NCBI RefSeq assembly: GCF_034064985.1 | Contig: NZ_CP139249.1 | Coordinates: 744,001-808,000 of the forward strand | Origin: Acinetobacter pittii | GTDB lineage: Bacteria > Pseudomonadota > Gammaproteobacteria > Pseudomonadales > Moraxellaceae | Direction: 5' to 3' | Length of the DNA stretch: 64,000 nucleotides | Shown: positions 36,766-46,237 of the stretch, in pieces | Numbering within the stretch: the stretch's first letter is position 1 | Layout of the letters: each line of letters opens with the position of its first letter | The notes under the pieces: generated by a model | Told to the model about the DNA's origin: nothing | What the model saw: only the letters and a program-made list of their open reading frames with translations | The model's database searches: none | Program-made: the position numbers and the translations under genes

Positions 36766-38166
36766 TTATTCGTGTTCATTATGCTGTGGAGCATTATATT
36801 TGAAACCTTTGGTTTTGTAGGCCAAATAACCTACACCAATAACAGCCCAAGCTAAGCCAATTTGTAAGGCAAGCTTATCAATCTCTAGCCACATCATAAA
36901 CACACTGGCAAAACCAAGTGTTGGTATAACAATATAGTTGATGATGTCTTTAAACGTTTTGTTCTTGCCATCTCTTAATGCATAGCGAGAAATAACAGAG
37001 AAGTTAACAAAACTAAAAGCAGTTAAAGCACCAAAACTAATCAAGTTGACAATATGCTCAAGATCTAAGAAACCAGCAGATAAAGCAACTACACCCACAA
37101 TAAGAATGTTGTAAGTTGGAGTATGCAATTTTGGACTAATATGTCCAAATAATTTCTTGTTGATTACGCCGTCACGTCCCATTACATACATTAAACGAGA
37201 CACACCTGCATGAGCAGAAATACCTGATGCCATAACAGCAACTACAGCAAAATATAAAACCAAAGTTTTAAATGCAATACTACCAATCGCAGCAACCATC
37301 ACAGGCTGTGATTCATCCAGAGGATTAAAGTAAGTATTTGGGTTACTAGGGAAATATAATTGGATGAAGTAAGTACTTACAATGAAAATAATACCTGCAA
37401 GTAATGCTGTCGTAAAAATAGCTTTTGGAAGCGTTTTCTCTGCATCTTTTGTTTCTTCAGCAAGAGAAGATAAAGCATCAAACCCTGTGAAAGAGAAGCA
37501 GAGTACAGTTGCACCAGCAATTAAAGCACTTACGGATGTCATGTCGTTCCAAAAAGGAGTTAATGACCACAAGGCAGCTTTATCCGGATTTAAAGTTCCA
37601 TCTGCATATACACCTTGAGTGAGTAAAATGTATACCTGATAAACGAAATAAAAAATTACGCCAAGCTGAATAATAACGATCGTGCTGTTAAAGCGCGCGA
37701 CAAATCGTGCACCAAATAAGTTAATAACAGTCATTAGGGTGGTTAAACCAATTACCCATAACCAGTTATTTACCTCTGGAAAAAGAGCTCTTAGATAAAT
37801 ATCTGCCAAAATAATATTAACAAGCGGTGACAGTAAATAGTCTAACCAAGAAGACCAACCCACCATAAAACCAACATTAGGGTGAATTGATTTTTGAGCA
37901 TAAGTATAAGCTGACCCAGAAGAAGGGTAGCGTTTAATCATATGTCCATAACTGATCGATGTTAATAAGATTGCGACTAATGCAAAGATGTAGGAAGTTG
38001 GTACATGACCGCCACTTCGCTCTGATACTAAACCAAAAGTATCGAATAACGTTAATGGCTGAATATAAGCTAAACCAATAATAATAATGTGCCAAAGCAC
38101 AAGATTCTTTTGAAGTTTAGCTGTTGGTTTAGTCCCAGATAAATTTGTCAACGGCGTTATCCTCAT
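36766..38166 (-). CDS. APC-family amino acid permease
   Basis: The 466-residue transporter has twelve membrane helices. It contains the APC-superfamily opening (HIIIIGLAYIQPLTLFDTFG), SGSAYTYAQKSIHPNVGFMVGW and CFSFTGFDALSSLAEETKDAEKTLPKAI. The last two are typical of the ethanolamine/putrescine/amino acid permease branch. Substrate is not readable. It stands alone, converging on the flavodoxin gene; an alcohol dehydrogenase gene lies upstream on the same strand beyond a terminator. Confidence 0.85.
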   Translation of the reverse strand: MRITPLTNLSGTKPTAKLQKNLVLWHIIIIGLAYIQPLTLFDTFGLVSERSGGHVPTSYIFALVAILLTSISYGHMIKRYPSSGSAYTYAQKSIHPNVGFMVGWSSWLDYLLSPLVNIILADIYLRALFPEVNNWLWVIGLTTLMTVINLFGARFVARFNSTIVIIQLGVIFYFVYQVYILLTQGVYADGTLNPDKAALWSLTPFWNDMTSVSALIAGATVLCFSFTGFDALSSLAEETKDAEKTLPKAIFTTALLAGIIFIVSTYFIQLYFPSNPNTYFNPLDESQPVMVAAIGSIAFKTLVLYFAVVAVMASGISAHAGVSRLMYVMGRDGVINKKLFGHISPKLHTPTYNILIVGVVALSAGFLDLEHIVNLISFGALTAFSFVNFSVISRYALRDGKNKTFKDIINYIVIPTLGFASVFMMWLEIDKLALQIGLAWAVIGVGYLAYKTKGFKYNAPQHNEHE

Positions 38167-38353
38167 AATCGTTGATCAAGGATCAGCTTGGTGTTAAGGA
38201 TCGTTTGAGACGAACGATCCCCCCTACAGAAAAAGATAAAGTGCGCCAATCTATCCTAAATTGATGCAAATTGTCAGTACTTTCATCGATTTTTTAGCAA
38301 ATTTTTTGCCATATTTCCAAATAAAATGATGAACAAAAATTCATGACTATAAA

Positions 38354-38386
38354 AAAGGTCTGATTTCATTTAAAAATCAGACCTTT
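38354..38386 (-). terminator. intrinsic terminator of the alcohol dehydrogenase operon
   Basis: 13-base perfect arms (AAAGGTCTGATTT and its complement) close a 7-base loop. On the minus strand a run of T follows. The ADH stop is 30 bases away. Confidence 0.88.
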
Positions 38387-38416
38387 AGAATTGGGGTTTA
38401 AATTTAACTTATCGAA

Positions 38417-39601
38417 TTACCATGCTTTTTGTAAGATATCTCGAATATCTTTTAAGCTAGCTTCTTTAGGATTGTAAATAATTGAGCCATCATTTAGTGC
38501 TTTTTCTGCAATTTCATCGAGCTGTGCTTCAGTTACTTTACCTGTTTCGCGTAAGGTGCGTGGTAACTTGGTTAAAGTAAATAGACGATCACGCATTGCC
38601 AAAATCGTAGCAATTGCTCTATCTGCGCGTTGAGTTGCTGGAGTTTGAGCATAAATATCCGCACCAGCTAATGATAATAGTAACTCACCAACTTTCTGTC
38701 CATTTGCCTGCTTATTATATTCAAGCACATAAGGTAAGAATAAATTCATGCATAACCCATGGGGTAGGTGAGCAACAGCACCTAAAGCATGCCCTAAAGA
38801 GTGTACAAGTCCTACCATTGAATTAGAAAATGCAATACCTGCCATTGTAGAGGCTTGCGCTAGTTCTAAACGACCTTGTGAGTCATTTGGATTTTCTAAG
38901 ACATTAAATAAGTTTTCGCTGATTTTTTTAATGCCAGCACTTGCATACGCATCACTTAATGGATTAGCAGCCAGACATGTATAGGCTTCAACACAATGCG
39001 TTAAAGCATCCATACCTGTCATTGCAGTTAAATGAGGTGGTAGTGTAAGGGTCATGCGTGGATCTAAAATCGCTGCATGTGGCATTAAGTAATAAGAAGC
39101 GAACGCTAACTTAACATTCTTTTGAGTATCTGAAACCACAGCAACCATAGTCACTTCAGAACCAGTTCCTGAAGTTGTTGGAATTACAAAAAATGGTTTT
39201 AAGGGTTTTGGTAAGTTATGCGCACCCGCATATTGAAGCAGATCATCTCCACCTTCAGATACTAAAATGTTAGTGGCTTTAGAGGTATCAATAACTGAGC
39301 CGCCACCGACAGCAATAATCGCGTCACATTTATTTGCACGATAAGCTTCTGCCGCAAGACGAACGACTTCTAAACTCGAATCTGGTGGAACATCATCAAA
39401 AACGTGACCAATAACAGCATCAGTCGTGCTGAATGCAGCTTCAATCGGGTTGAGTAAACCATTTGCGCGTACACCCTTATCTGTAATAATAAGAGGGCGT
39501 TTTGCACCTAAGGTCGCCAGTTCAAACGGAATATGTTCTAACGCAGCATTACCAGCAATGACTTTTACAGGACAAAAGAATTCGTAGTATGGTTTAGCCA
39601 T
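38417..39601 (-). CDS. iron-containing alcohol dehydrogenase
   Basis: The 394-residue group III alcohol dehydrogenase has a Rossmann domain with GGGSVIDTSKA near residues 98-108 and TTSGTGSE near 141. The metal site follows: the DALTHCVEAY and HSLGHALGAVAHLPHGLCMNLFLPY histidines. Oxidation of short alcohols or reduction of aldehydes with NAD(H) is typical; the substrate is unknown. It starts one base after the SCP2-like gene stop, so the two are translated together. Confidence 0.88.
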   Translation of the reverse strand: MAKPYYEFFCPVKVIAGNAALEHIPFELATLGAKRPLIITDKGVRANGLLNPIEAAFSTTDAVIGHVFDDVPPDSSLEVVRLAAEAYRANKCDAIIAVGGGSVIDTSKATNILVSEGGDDLLQYAGAHNLPKPLKPFFVIPTTSGTGSEVTMVAVVSDTQKNVKLAFASYYLMPHAAILDPRMTLTLPPHLTAMTGMDALTHCVEAYTCLAANPLSDAYASAGIKKISENLFNVLENPNDSQGRLELAQASTMAGIAFSNSMVGLVHSLGHALGAVAHLPHGLCMNLFLPYVLEYNKQANGQKVGELLLSLAGADIYAQTPATQRADRAIATILAMRDRLFTLTKLPRTLRETGKVTEAQLDEIAEKALNDGSIIYNPKEASLKDIRDILQKAW

Positions 39602-39602
39602 G

Positions 39603-40136
39603 TTATGCGCTCCGCTTGAAATAGGACTTAGCTACTTTTAAGTAAATATTCGCAGCTTCGTTGAATTTTTCTTTTAGGGTAAGTTCGGTTGGATATTCTT
39701 TGACTGCAAGTGAAGCAACCAATTTAGGTAAAATAAGAGATTCCATTTTATTTAGACAGCGTACTAAGCGAATGGCAGCAGATACATCGCCATCAGCAAT
39801 CATGCGGTCATTAGCAAATGCTTGAGCAGTACTTTCTTGAAAAGAAAACACTAAAAATGCATGAGTTACATGTTTGAAGGTAATGGTTAAGTCCGGCTTT
39901 CTTTCAGCTCTTTTGAGTAGCTCTAACTGTTTGTCTTCTGTGACTCGAGCAAAAAATGCTGGTCCATTTGGGAAAACATTCATTGAAAGTACAAAGTGAA
40001 CAGGAAATTTAGATACTTCCTCTTGTATTTCACTGTCCACTTGACTCGCCATGACTAAGCCACGACCAATAACATCCATCATGAGCTTAACGTAGGCAAG
40101 TTGCAGAGTAGGCTTTACAGCTTTTGTCGAAATCAC
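39603..40136 (-). CDS. SCP2-like sterol/lipid-binding protein
   Basis: The 177-residue protein has a central region resembling the SCP2 (sterol carrier) fold (FPVHFVLSMNVFPNGPAFFARV, RKPDLTITFKHVTHAF, ANDRMIADGDVSAAIRLVRCL). The DGD-hxxA pattern is typical of SCP2 proteins. It starts at GTG 40136, with AAGGGA 7 bases upstream. The adjacent alcohol dehydrogenase suggests it could hand a hydrophobic alcohol or aldehyde to that enzyme; this is inference only. Confidence 0.65.
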   Translation of the reverse strand: MISTKAVKPTLQLAYVKLMMDVIGRGLVMASQVDSEIQEEVSKFPVHFVLSMNVFPNGPAFFARVTEDKQLELLKRAERKPDLTITFKHVTHAFLVFSFQESTAQAFANDRMIADGDVSAAIRLVRCLNKMESLILPKLVASLAVKEYPTELTLKEKFNEAANIYLKVAKSYFKRSA

Positions 40137-40217
40137 TCGCGTATCCCTTGTTAAAATTATGCAAAAGCAAATTTAGAGTAATTACTCTAATCCATTTTTA
40201 TTTCATCGCAAAGCGAT

Positions 40218-40871
40218 TTATTCAGATTTGACTTCTAGGTCATTAAAGTACCCAGTATTCTTAATATACTCAATAAAGTCTTGGCAAAGTTGAGTGAATG
40301 ATGGATAGGGAGTCACTAAATCTTGTATACGAACCATTTCTAAGCCTGCGTAACCGCAAGGATTAATAGTTTGGAACCCATCTAAAGCACAGTCCAAGTT
40401 TAATGCTAATCCATGATAGCTACGGCCACGACGAATTTTAAAACCTAAAGAACCAATTTTACGGTCCTCCACATATACCCCAGGTGCATCGGGCTTGGCA
40501 TATGCTTCAATTTCGTATTTTTTCAAAATATCTATCATGAATTGTTCAGCAAAACTGACCAACGTACGTACGTTCCATTTTAGACGATTAAGATCAAACA
40601 TAAAGTAGGCAACAAGTTGACCTGGTCCATGCCAAGTTACTTGCCCACCACGGTCAGTTTGTACTACTGGGATATCTGATGAAATTAGGATGTGTTCAGG
40701 TTTACCAGCTTGACCTTGGGTTAAGACATTATGATGTTGAAGTAACCATAACTCATCAGGCGTATCTTGATCACGCTCGTTTGTTAAGAGTTTCATGTTT
40801 TCAAACTTGCTTTGATAATCTTGTAAATCGTTCCATTGCCGAATGATCAAGTTGGGTTTATCAAGGCTCAT
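40218..40871 (-). CDS. lipB: lipoyl(octanoyl) transferase LipB
   Basis: The 217-residue enzyme moves octanoyl groups from ACP to lipoyl domains such as that of SucB in this window. Motifs include [16 protein letters not shown], the catalytic lysine in [10 protein letters not shown], and the catalytic cysteine in [12 protein letters not shown] 40871 is preferred over GTG 40874 because AGGAAG is 8 bases before it. The neighbouring DUF493 gene (YbeD type) precedes it, the conserved ybeD-lipB order of enterobacteria. Confidence 0.95.
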   Translation of the reverse strand: MSLDKPNLIIRQWNDLQDYQSKFENMKLLTNERDQDTPDELWLLQHHNVLTQGQAGKPEHILISSDIPVVQTDRGGQVTWHGPGQLVAYFMFDLNRLKWNVRTLVSFAEQFMIDILKKYEIEAYAKPDAPGVYVEDRKIGSLGFKIRRGRSYHGLALNLDCALDGFQTINPCGYAGLEMVRIQDLVTPYPSFTQLCQDFIEYIKNTGYFNDLEVKSE

Positions 40872-41019
40872 CACAATATCTTCCTATAAGTTAGTTTATG
40901 CGGCACTCAGTTAATATCTACTAGATAGAAGCCGAAAACTTTGTAAGTTTAAAGGATTTTATAAAAGGAATTCTAAATATTTATTGGGCTTTTCGTGGCT
41001 AGTTAACTTTAAAATTTCC

Positions 41020-41056
41020 AAAAAAAATACCACAGTAAGAATGTCTAACTGTGGTA
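41020..41056 (-). terminator. intrinsic terminator of the DUF493 gene
   Basis: On the minus strand TACCACAGT and ACTGTGGTA arms (41028-41056) close an 11-base loop and eight T follow. This separates the gene from lipB. Confidence 0.85.
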
Positions 41057-41075
41057 TTGATTGAAGAACTTAAAA

Positions 41076-41363
41076 TTAAAGCGCAGTTCTAATCTGCGGA
41101 CAAGCAGCCAAGTCAGCATAAAGTGCATGAACTTGTTCTAATTCTTCAAAGCGCAATTGTGCTGTTAAAGAATGATACTTGCCGGTGCGAGATTCTTGAA
41201 CTTTTAATGTTGAGTCATCGAAGTCTGGGAAATGTTTCACCAAAATATCGACTACAGCAACACGTAATTCTTCACCCGCATCGCCAATAAGTTTAATTGG
41301 ATAATCCATCGGAAATACCCAAAGATGTTCTTGTAGTTCGCGAGATGGAGTGCGGTCTAACAT
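41076..41363 (-). CDS. DUF493 (YbeD) family protein
   Basis: The 95-residue protein contains FPMDYPIKLIGDAGEEL near the N-terminus and a compact alpha-beta ACT-like ending, matching YbeD/DUF493. It is cytosolic, of unknown but conserved function and often beside lipB. A terminator separates it from lipB here. Confidence 0.85.
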   Translation of the reverse strand: MLDRTPSRELQEHLWVFPMDYPIKLIGDAGEELRVAVVDILVKHFPDFDDSTLKVQESRTGKYHSLTAQLRFEELEQVHALYADLAACPQIRTAL

Positions 41364-41381
41364 AAGTTACCTCATGATTTG

Positions 41382-41407
41382 AAACGCCTGCATTATCGCA
41401 GGCGTTT
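41382..41407 (-). terminator. hairpin after rpoD
   Basis: AAACGCCTGC and GCAGGCGTTT arms close a 6-base loop 54 bases beyond the rpoD stop codon. The T run on the minus strand is short, so termination efficiency is uncertain. Confidence 0.6.
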
Positions 41408-41460
41408 ATAGCTCTTTCTATTAAATGGGGCTTGGTTTTGAAATTTCAAGTTTTCAAAAC

Positions 41461-43347
41461 TTAGTCATTTTCCAAGAAAGAACGTAAATGTTCAGAACGA
41501 GAAGGGTGGCGTAATTTACGCAATGCTTTCGCTTCAATCTGACGAATGCGTTCACGTGTTACGTCAAATTGCTTACCTACTTCTTCAAGGGTGTGATCGG
41601 TTGGCATATCAATACCAAAACGCATCTTCAATACTTTCGCTTCACGTTCAGTTAAGTTTTCCAATACTTCACGTGTTGCTTCTTTTAAGCCTTCTGAAGT
41701 CGCAGCATCAATTGGAGAAGTGATGTTTTGATCTTCAATGAAATCGCCAAGATGCGAATCTTCATCATCACCAATAGGTGTCTCCATTGAGATCGGTTCT
41801 TTCGCAATTTTAAGTACTTTACGAACCTTAACTTCATCCATTTCTAAACGTTCACCTAATTCTTCAGGTGTTGGTTCACGGCCCATTTCTTGTAACAATT
41901 GACGAGATACGCGGTTGATCTTGTTAATTGTTTCGATCATGTGTACTGGAATACGAATTGTACGAGCCTGATCTGCGATCGAACGAGTAATTGCTTGACG
42001 AATCCACCAAGTTGCATAAGTCGAGAATTTATAACCACGACGGTATTCAAACTTGTCTACAGCTTTCATCAAACCAATGTTCCCTTCTTGAATCAAGTCA
42101 AGGAACTGTAAACCACGGTTAGTGTATTTCTTCGCAATCGAGATTACCAAACGAAGGTTGGCTTCTACCATTTCTTTCTTGGCGCGACGTGCTTTCGCTT
42201 CGCCAATTGCCATACGTTTAGAGATATCTTTAATTTCAGCAACGCTTAAACTAAGCTCTTTCTCAATATCTGCAATCTTTTGCTGGAATGCTAAAACATC
42301 AGGACGAACTTTTTCTAAATGTGCCTTGATTTCAGCAGGAGCTTTAGCAATTTGTTCATCTAACCAAGCTGGATTAGATTCTTGTTTAGGGAAAGATGTA
42401 CGGAATTGAGTACGGTCCATACGACCACGACGTACTGCATAACGCATGATTTCGCGTTCATTCGCACGAATTTGCTCATGTGTGCCACGAATCATTTCAG
42501 AAATGATATCGAATAAACGTGGTGTAAATTTAAACATCATGAACACAGTAGCTAAAGCTTCTAAAGCTTCTTCTGCCTCAGGACTGTTACGACCATGTTT
42601 TTCAACTGCAGCTTTTGTTTTAGCCCAAGCAGCTTCTAGTTCAGTAAAACGAACTTTCGCTACTTCAGGGTCTGGACCTGAATCACCTTCAGAGTCATCA
42701 TCACCTTCAGACTCTTCTTCTTCATCGTCATCATCAAGCTTAACTTCTTTAGTTGATTTTGAAGATGATTCGTCTTCTTCCTCAAGCTCTTCAACTTCTT
42801 CTAAAACTTCTGGAATATCTTCATCAGTTTCAGGATCGAGATAACCAGATAAAATATCGGCAAGACGACGTTCGCCAGTTAAGAAATCATTATATTCTTT
42901 TAATACAACTTCAACAGCATTTGGCCAGTAAGCGATTGAATTAAGGACATCACGGATACCTTCTTCAATACGTTTGGCAATGCTGATTTCACCTTCACGG
43001 GTTAACAGCTCAACTGTACCCATTTCACGCATGTACATACGTACAGGGTCTGTCGTACGTCCAGGCTCATTTTCAACCGATGCAAGTACGGCAGCAGCTT
43101 CTTCTTCAGCAACCTCATCAGTTGCTTCAGCCGACTCACCGAACATGGTATCGTCAGATTCAGGTGCACGCTCGTGTACAGGAATACCAACGTCTTGAAG
43201 CATTTGAATAATGTCTTCAATCTGTTCGCTTTCAGTAATCGAGTCCGGCAGATGATCGTTAACCTCAGCGTAAGTTAAGTAACCTTGTTCTTTGCCTCGG
43301 CTAATCAGAGCCGCTACTTGAGAAGTAGGGGAATGCATATCGCTCAT
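41461..43347 (-). CDS. rpoD: RNA polymerase primary sigma factor RpoD (sigma-70)
   Basis: The 628-residue protein has region 1.1 at the N-terminus (about 8-60), region 1.2 ([10 protein letters not shown] near 101-110) and an acidic non-conserved region (about 171-226) unusually rich in D, E and S. Regions 2.1-2.4 ([40 protein letters not shown]), 3 and 4 follow. The [26 protein letters not shown] helix recognises the -35. It directs housekeeping transcription. It is not beside rpsU-dnaG as in enterobacteria. Confidence 0.97.
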   Translation of the reverse strand: MSDMHSPTSQVAALISRGKEQGYLTYAEVNDHLPDSITESEQIEDIIQMLQDVGIPVHERAPESDDTMFGESAEATDEVAEEEAAAVLASVENEPGRTTDPVRMYMREMGTVELLTREGEISIAKRIEEGIRDVLNSIAYWPNAVEVVLKEYNDFLTGERRLADILSGYLDPETDEDIPEVLEEVEELEEEDESSSKSTKEVKLDDDDEEEESEGDDDSEGDSGPDPEVAKVRFTELEAAWAKTKAAVEKHGRNSPEAEEALEALATVFMMFKFTPRLFDIISEMIRGTHEQIRANEREIMRYAVRRGRMDRTQFRTSFPKQESNPAWLDEQIAKAPAEIKAHLEKVRPDVLAFQQKIADIEKELSLSVAEIKDISKRMAIGEAKARRAKKEMVEANLRLVISIAKKYTNRGLQFLDLIQEGNIGLMKAVDKFEYRRGYKFSTYATWWIRQAITRSIADQARTIRIPVHMIETINKINRVSRQLLQEMGREPTPEELGERLEMDEVKVRKVLKIAKEPISMETPIGDDEDSHLGDFIEDQNITSPIDAATSEGLKEATREVLENLTEREAKVLKMRFGIDMPTDHTLEEVGKQFDVTRERIRQIEAKALRKLRHPSRSEHLRSFLEND

Positions 43348-43705
43348 CTTTGCTTACTCTTTGTTGAATCTGTGGCAGTGAAAAACCGTGCATGATAGCA
43401 CAATTTGCTTGAAATGTTTTGGCTTTGATCAGTAACCGTTAAATAAAAAATATCTTTGAATTCACGTCTGTTTTTTGAATATTGGGCTAAAATCATTTTT
43501 TTCAAGCTTAAATCATCGAAAAGATCATAGAATTTTTTTTTGATCAAAAAAATAGTTCAGGTTTATAAATACACAATTTTTTGGGTGAAAAAAAGTACAA
43601 ATATGCAGTTTAATGAAAAAAATATAAATAAAACTTGACACGGGTAAATAAGCAAGATAAATAGCGGCTAGACCCATTCACATTTTTTCATTAGAGGTAG
43701 TTTTA
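43348..43705. other. 358-base divergent region, rpoD / PA3496-type gene
   Basis: No gene is evident. On the + strand a promoter candidate TTGACA (43635-43640), 17 bases, TAAATA (43658-43663) would start transcription about 36 bases before the small gene. The rest, including the rpoD promoter, is AT-rich with no element I can assign. Confidence 0.5.
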
Positions 43706-43912
43706 GTGTCTTCTACAGATTTTGAATTAGATGATAACTACGGTGATGATGATGATGTCGGTTTTGATGAGTCATCAGGCAAAATCACTGCGAAAGAATC
43801 ATTAGAAAAACGTAGATTAATTGATGATCTATTGGCTCAACGTCGTTTAGAGCGTGAGTTAAAAGATTTTGATTACGATTTAGACGATGATGATCTTGAT
43901 GATGAAGACTAA
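43706..43912 (+). CDS. PA3496-family small acidic protein
   Basis: The 68-residue protein is highly acidic at both ends around a basic helix KESLEKRRLIDDLLAQRRLERELKDFDYD, matching the pattern I recall for the PA3496 'putative envelope integrity' family. It has no signal peptide or membrane helix. Translation starts at GTG 43706, with GAGGT 7 bases upstream. It is followed after 74 bases by a YecA-type gene. The function is unknown. Confidence 0.65.
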   Translation: MSSTDFELDDNYGDDDDVGFDESSGKITAKESLEKRRLIDDLLAQRRLERELKDFDYDLDDDDLDDED

Positions 43913-43986
43913 TCAAATCTGAATAGGGCATCGTCAGCTTAGGTGCTATGCTATCGTAGATTTCTTTTTTATAGTCAGGTAACACA

Positions 43987-44511
43987 ATGAGTGCGTTAGA
44001 TTTAGACCAATTAAGTGAATATCTAGATGGAGACCACAATGAGTATGGTCTAGATTTCGCTGCAACTCATGGTTTTCTGTGTGCAATTGCAGTAGGCCCT
44101 CAGTTTGATCGTTGGTTAGATGAATTATTTGATAATAACCATAAAAAGGTTCCTGCCGAAATTATTCAGCAGATCAAAGCATGGTTAGAGTCTATTCGAC
44201 AAGACTTAGCAAATGAAAATGGGATTGAATTTCCGTTTGAAATTGAAGAAGCCGATGTCGAGTCTAGCTTAGGCGACTGGAGTGTTGGATTTGTTGATGC
44301 AATGTTCTTAAATGAAGATGCATGGTTTGCACCTGAATACGAAGAACAACTAATTGATTTAACTTTACCAATGATGGTATTTAGTGGAATTGATGAAGAA
44401 GATCCACAGATGGAATCTTTCCGTCGTAATGGACAGTTAATGGATGAGCTGGCAGAAGAAATCCCAGATAATTTGAATGAATTATACTTGATGTATCATA
44501 CGCCAAATTAA
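43987..44511 (+). CDS. YecA/UPF0149-family protein
   Basis: The 174-residue acidic, helical protein has LDLDQLSEYLDGDHNEYGLDFAATHGFLCAIAVGP at the N-terminus, and DWSVGFVDAMFLNEDAWF in the middle, both typical of UPF0149/YgfB-YecA. No SEC-C metal-binding tail is present. YgfB in Pseudomonas is a transcriptional modulator; a similar role is possible but unproven. A terminator follows. Confidence 0.82.
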   Translation: MSALDLDQLSEYLDGDHNEYGLDFAATHGFLCAIAVGPQFDRWLDELFDNNHKKVPAEIIQQIKAWLESIRQDLANENGIEFPFEIEEADVESSLGDWSVGFVDAMFLNEDAWFAPEYEEQLIDLTLPMMVFSGIDEEDPQMESFRRNGQLMDELAEEIPDNLNELYLMYHTPN

Positions 44512-44533
44512 TTTATTAGAAGAAATAATAAAT

Positions 44534-44557
44534 AACGTCCTTTCTAGGGCGTTTTTT
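44534..44557 (+). terminator. intrinsic terminator of the YecA-type gene
   Basis: AACGTCC and GGGCGTT arms (one G-U pair) close a 6-base loop and are followed by TTTT. Confidence 0.75.
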
Positions 44558-44582
44558 ATTGTAAAAAAATTAGTGGTATAAA

Positions 44583-44616
44583 TAAAAAAGGGCAGTTAGA
44601 AATCTAAATGCCCTTT
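44583..44616 (-). terminator. intrinsic terminator of trhO
   Basis: On the minus strand AAAGGGCA and TGCCCTTT arms (44587-44616) enclose a 14-base loop and a T run follows. Confidence 0.78.
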
Positions 44617-44634
44617 AAAAAGTATATTATAGTT

Positions 44635-45567
44635 TTATAGGCGTTTACGCTTTGCAGCAGCAATTTGTGATTGGCGCATGCGGAAACCAGCTTTTTGCTT
44701 TTCGGTGGTCTTGTCGATGCAATAAACGCAAGAAACACCATGTTCATAACTTGGTAGAGCAGACTCTTCAGGAGTTAAAGGCCAACCACAAGCATGACAT
44801 TTAATATTCACGCCTTCCTCTACACCATGAGTTACAGCAGTACGGCCGTCAAATACGAAACATTCACCTTCCCATAAACTTTCATCAGCTGGGGTTTCTT
44901 CTAAATACTTAAGAATACCGCCTTTAAGATGGTAAACCTCTTTAAATCCTTCTTGAAGAAGTAAAGAAGTTGATTTTTCGCAGCGAATACCGCCAGTACA
45001 GAACATCGCAATTTTTTTGTCTTTATGTTGCTCTAATTCTTTCTTAACGTATTCTGGAAACTCACGGAATGTTTCTGTTTTAGGGTCAATTGCACCCTTG
45101 AACGTACCTGCTTTGTATTCATAATCGTTGCGTGTGTCGATTAAAATTACATCATCACGTGCGATTAAATCATTCCACTCTTTAGGGTCAAGATAGTGAC
45201 CGACTAAGTCACGAGGTTTAACCTCAACACCTAAAGTCACAATTTCTTCTTTAAGTTTAATTTTCATTTTGCGGAAAGGTTTGTCAGAACTATGGGATTC
45301 TTTGTATTCCATAGCGCCAAAGCCTTCATTGAGCAAAAATTGATGTAATGTATCGATTGCTACGCGATCACCAGCAACAGTACCATTAATTCCTTCACCT
45401 GCTACAATCAGAGTTCCACAGAGGTTAATTGTTTTCACTAAGTCTAATAAACGTTGTTGAAGATCGGCAGGATCTTGAACTTCTTTAAATTGATATAGTG
45501 CGGCAACAACCCAACCTGCGGTCGCTTGCTGTTCTACAGGTGCAAGCTGTTCTACAGTAGCGTTCAT
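44635..45567 (-). CDS. trhO: tRNA uridine(34) hydroxylase TrhO (YceA)
   Basis: The 310-residue rhodanese-family enzyme hydroxylates wobble uridine in an oxygen-dependent step toward 5-methoxy/oxyacetyl-uridine. A ferredoxin-like N-terminal region (about 20-110) precedes the rhodanese domain with active-site CTGGIRCEKS and a C-terminal zinc-type CHACGWPLTP and CVYC. ATG 45567 (MNATVEQ) is chosen because GGAG is 6 bases before it. Confidence 0.9.
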   Translation of the reverse strand: MNATVEQLAPVEQQATAGWVVAALYQFKEVQDPADLQQRLLDLVKTINLCGTLIVAGEGINGTVAGDRVAIDTLHQFLLNEGFGAMEYKESHSSDKPFRKMKIKLKEEIVTLGVEVKPRDLVGHYLDPKEWNDLIARDDVILIDTRNDYEYKAGTFKGAIDPKTETFREFPEYVKKELEQHKDKKIAMFCTGGIRCEKSTSLLLQEGFKEVYHLKGGILKYLEETPADESLWEGECFVFDGRTAVTHGVEEGVNIKCHACGWPLTPEESALPSYEHGVSCVYCIDKTTEKQKAGFRMRQSQIAAAKRKRL

Positions 45568-45678
45568 GGAAAACTCCAAATGTATTAAGATAGAAATTTA
45601 AGGCGCATATTTTAGCGCGAAAATTTGTAATAAGCGAGAAAACCATAAAAAGTATATGGTTTATTTAAGGAGTTTGTT

Positions 45679-46164
45679 TTGAGTAATGATCATCGAACGC
45701 TCTCTCTCACCCCATGTGCAGGGCGTTGTTCAACAGTTTTTGGTGATCAAGTTTGTCGTGGTTGTCGTCGTTTTAACCACGAGGTGATTCAATGGAACAC
45801 TTATACAGCAGAGCAGCGTTTGGCTGTGTGGAAGCGTTTAGACGATCAGTTGAATCAAATCTTAGTGCCGATGTTGCCTCATGCAGACTTGCAGCATGTT
45901 GAGGGCTTTATTTTAAGTAAGCGTGTTCGGTTAATGGAAGGGGCGAGCCAAGGCCGTAAGCTTTACCACGCCTTAAAAATATGTGAAAAAAATAAACATC
46001 TAGCACACGAGAGTGGTTTGGGTATTTCGGAGTCTCAAGTCAAAACGATATGGGTTGAGTTTGAAAGACGTGTTTTAGCTTTGGCTAAAGCGAGCTATGA
46101 GTTGGCTTGGTTGCGAGCAGATGGAATTAGCCATCACTTATTAACTATGTATGAAGAAGAATAA
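45679..46164 (+). CDS. DUF1289-domain protein
   Basis: The 161-residue protein has an N-terminal cysteine set PCAGRCSTVFGDQVCRGC, the DUF1289 signature, probably a metal site, followed by FNHEVIQWNTYTAEQRLAVWKRL. The tail (about 70-161) is helical and unassigned. Translation starts at TTG 45679, with AAGGAG 6 bases upstream, a clear case for a non-ATG start. Function unknown. Confidence 0.78.
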   Translation: MSNDHRTLSLTPCAGRCSTVFGDQVCRGCRRFNHEVIQWNTYTAEQRLAVWKRLDDQLNQILVPMLPHADLQHVEGFILSKRVRLMEGASQGRKLYHALKICEKNKHLAHESGLGISESQVKTIWVEFERRVLALAKASYELAWLRADGISHHLLTMYEEE

Positions 46165-46190
46165 GTCTAGAGTAGAAAAAGACGTAAATA

Positions 46191-46217
46191 AAAAAGCTGC
46201 CAGAAGGCAGCTTTTTT
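46191..46217. terminator. bidirectional terminator, DUF1289 gene / gltA
   Basis: AAAAAGCTGCC and GGCAGCTTTTT close an AGAA loop, with A and T runs so that it works on both strands between convergent genes. Confidence 0.9.
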
Positions 46218-46237
46218 CATTAATTTTCTTTCGAATA

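Noticed and set aside
42446..42844. Long serine-rich ORF opposite rpoD
   Set aside because: It mirrors the acidic GAA/GAT-rich region of rpoD on the other strand, a codon-composition artefact.
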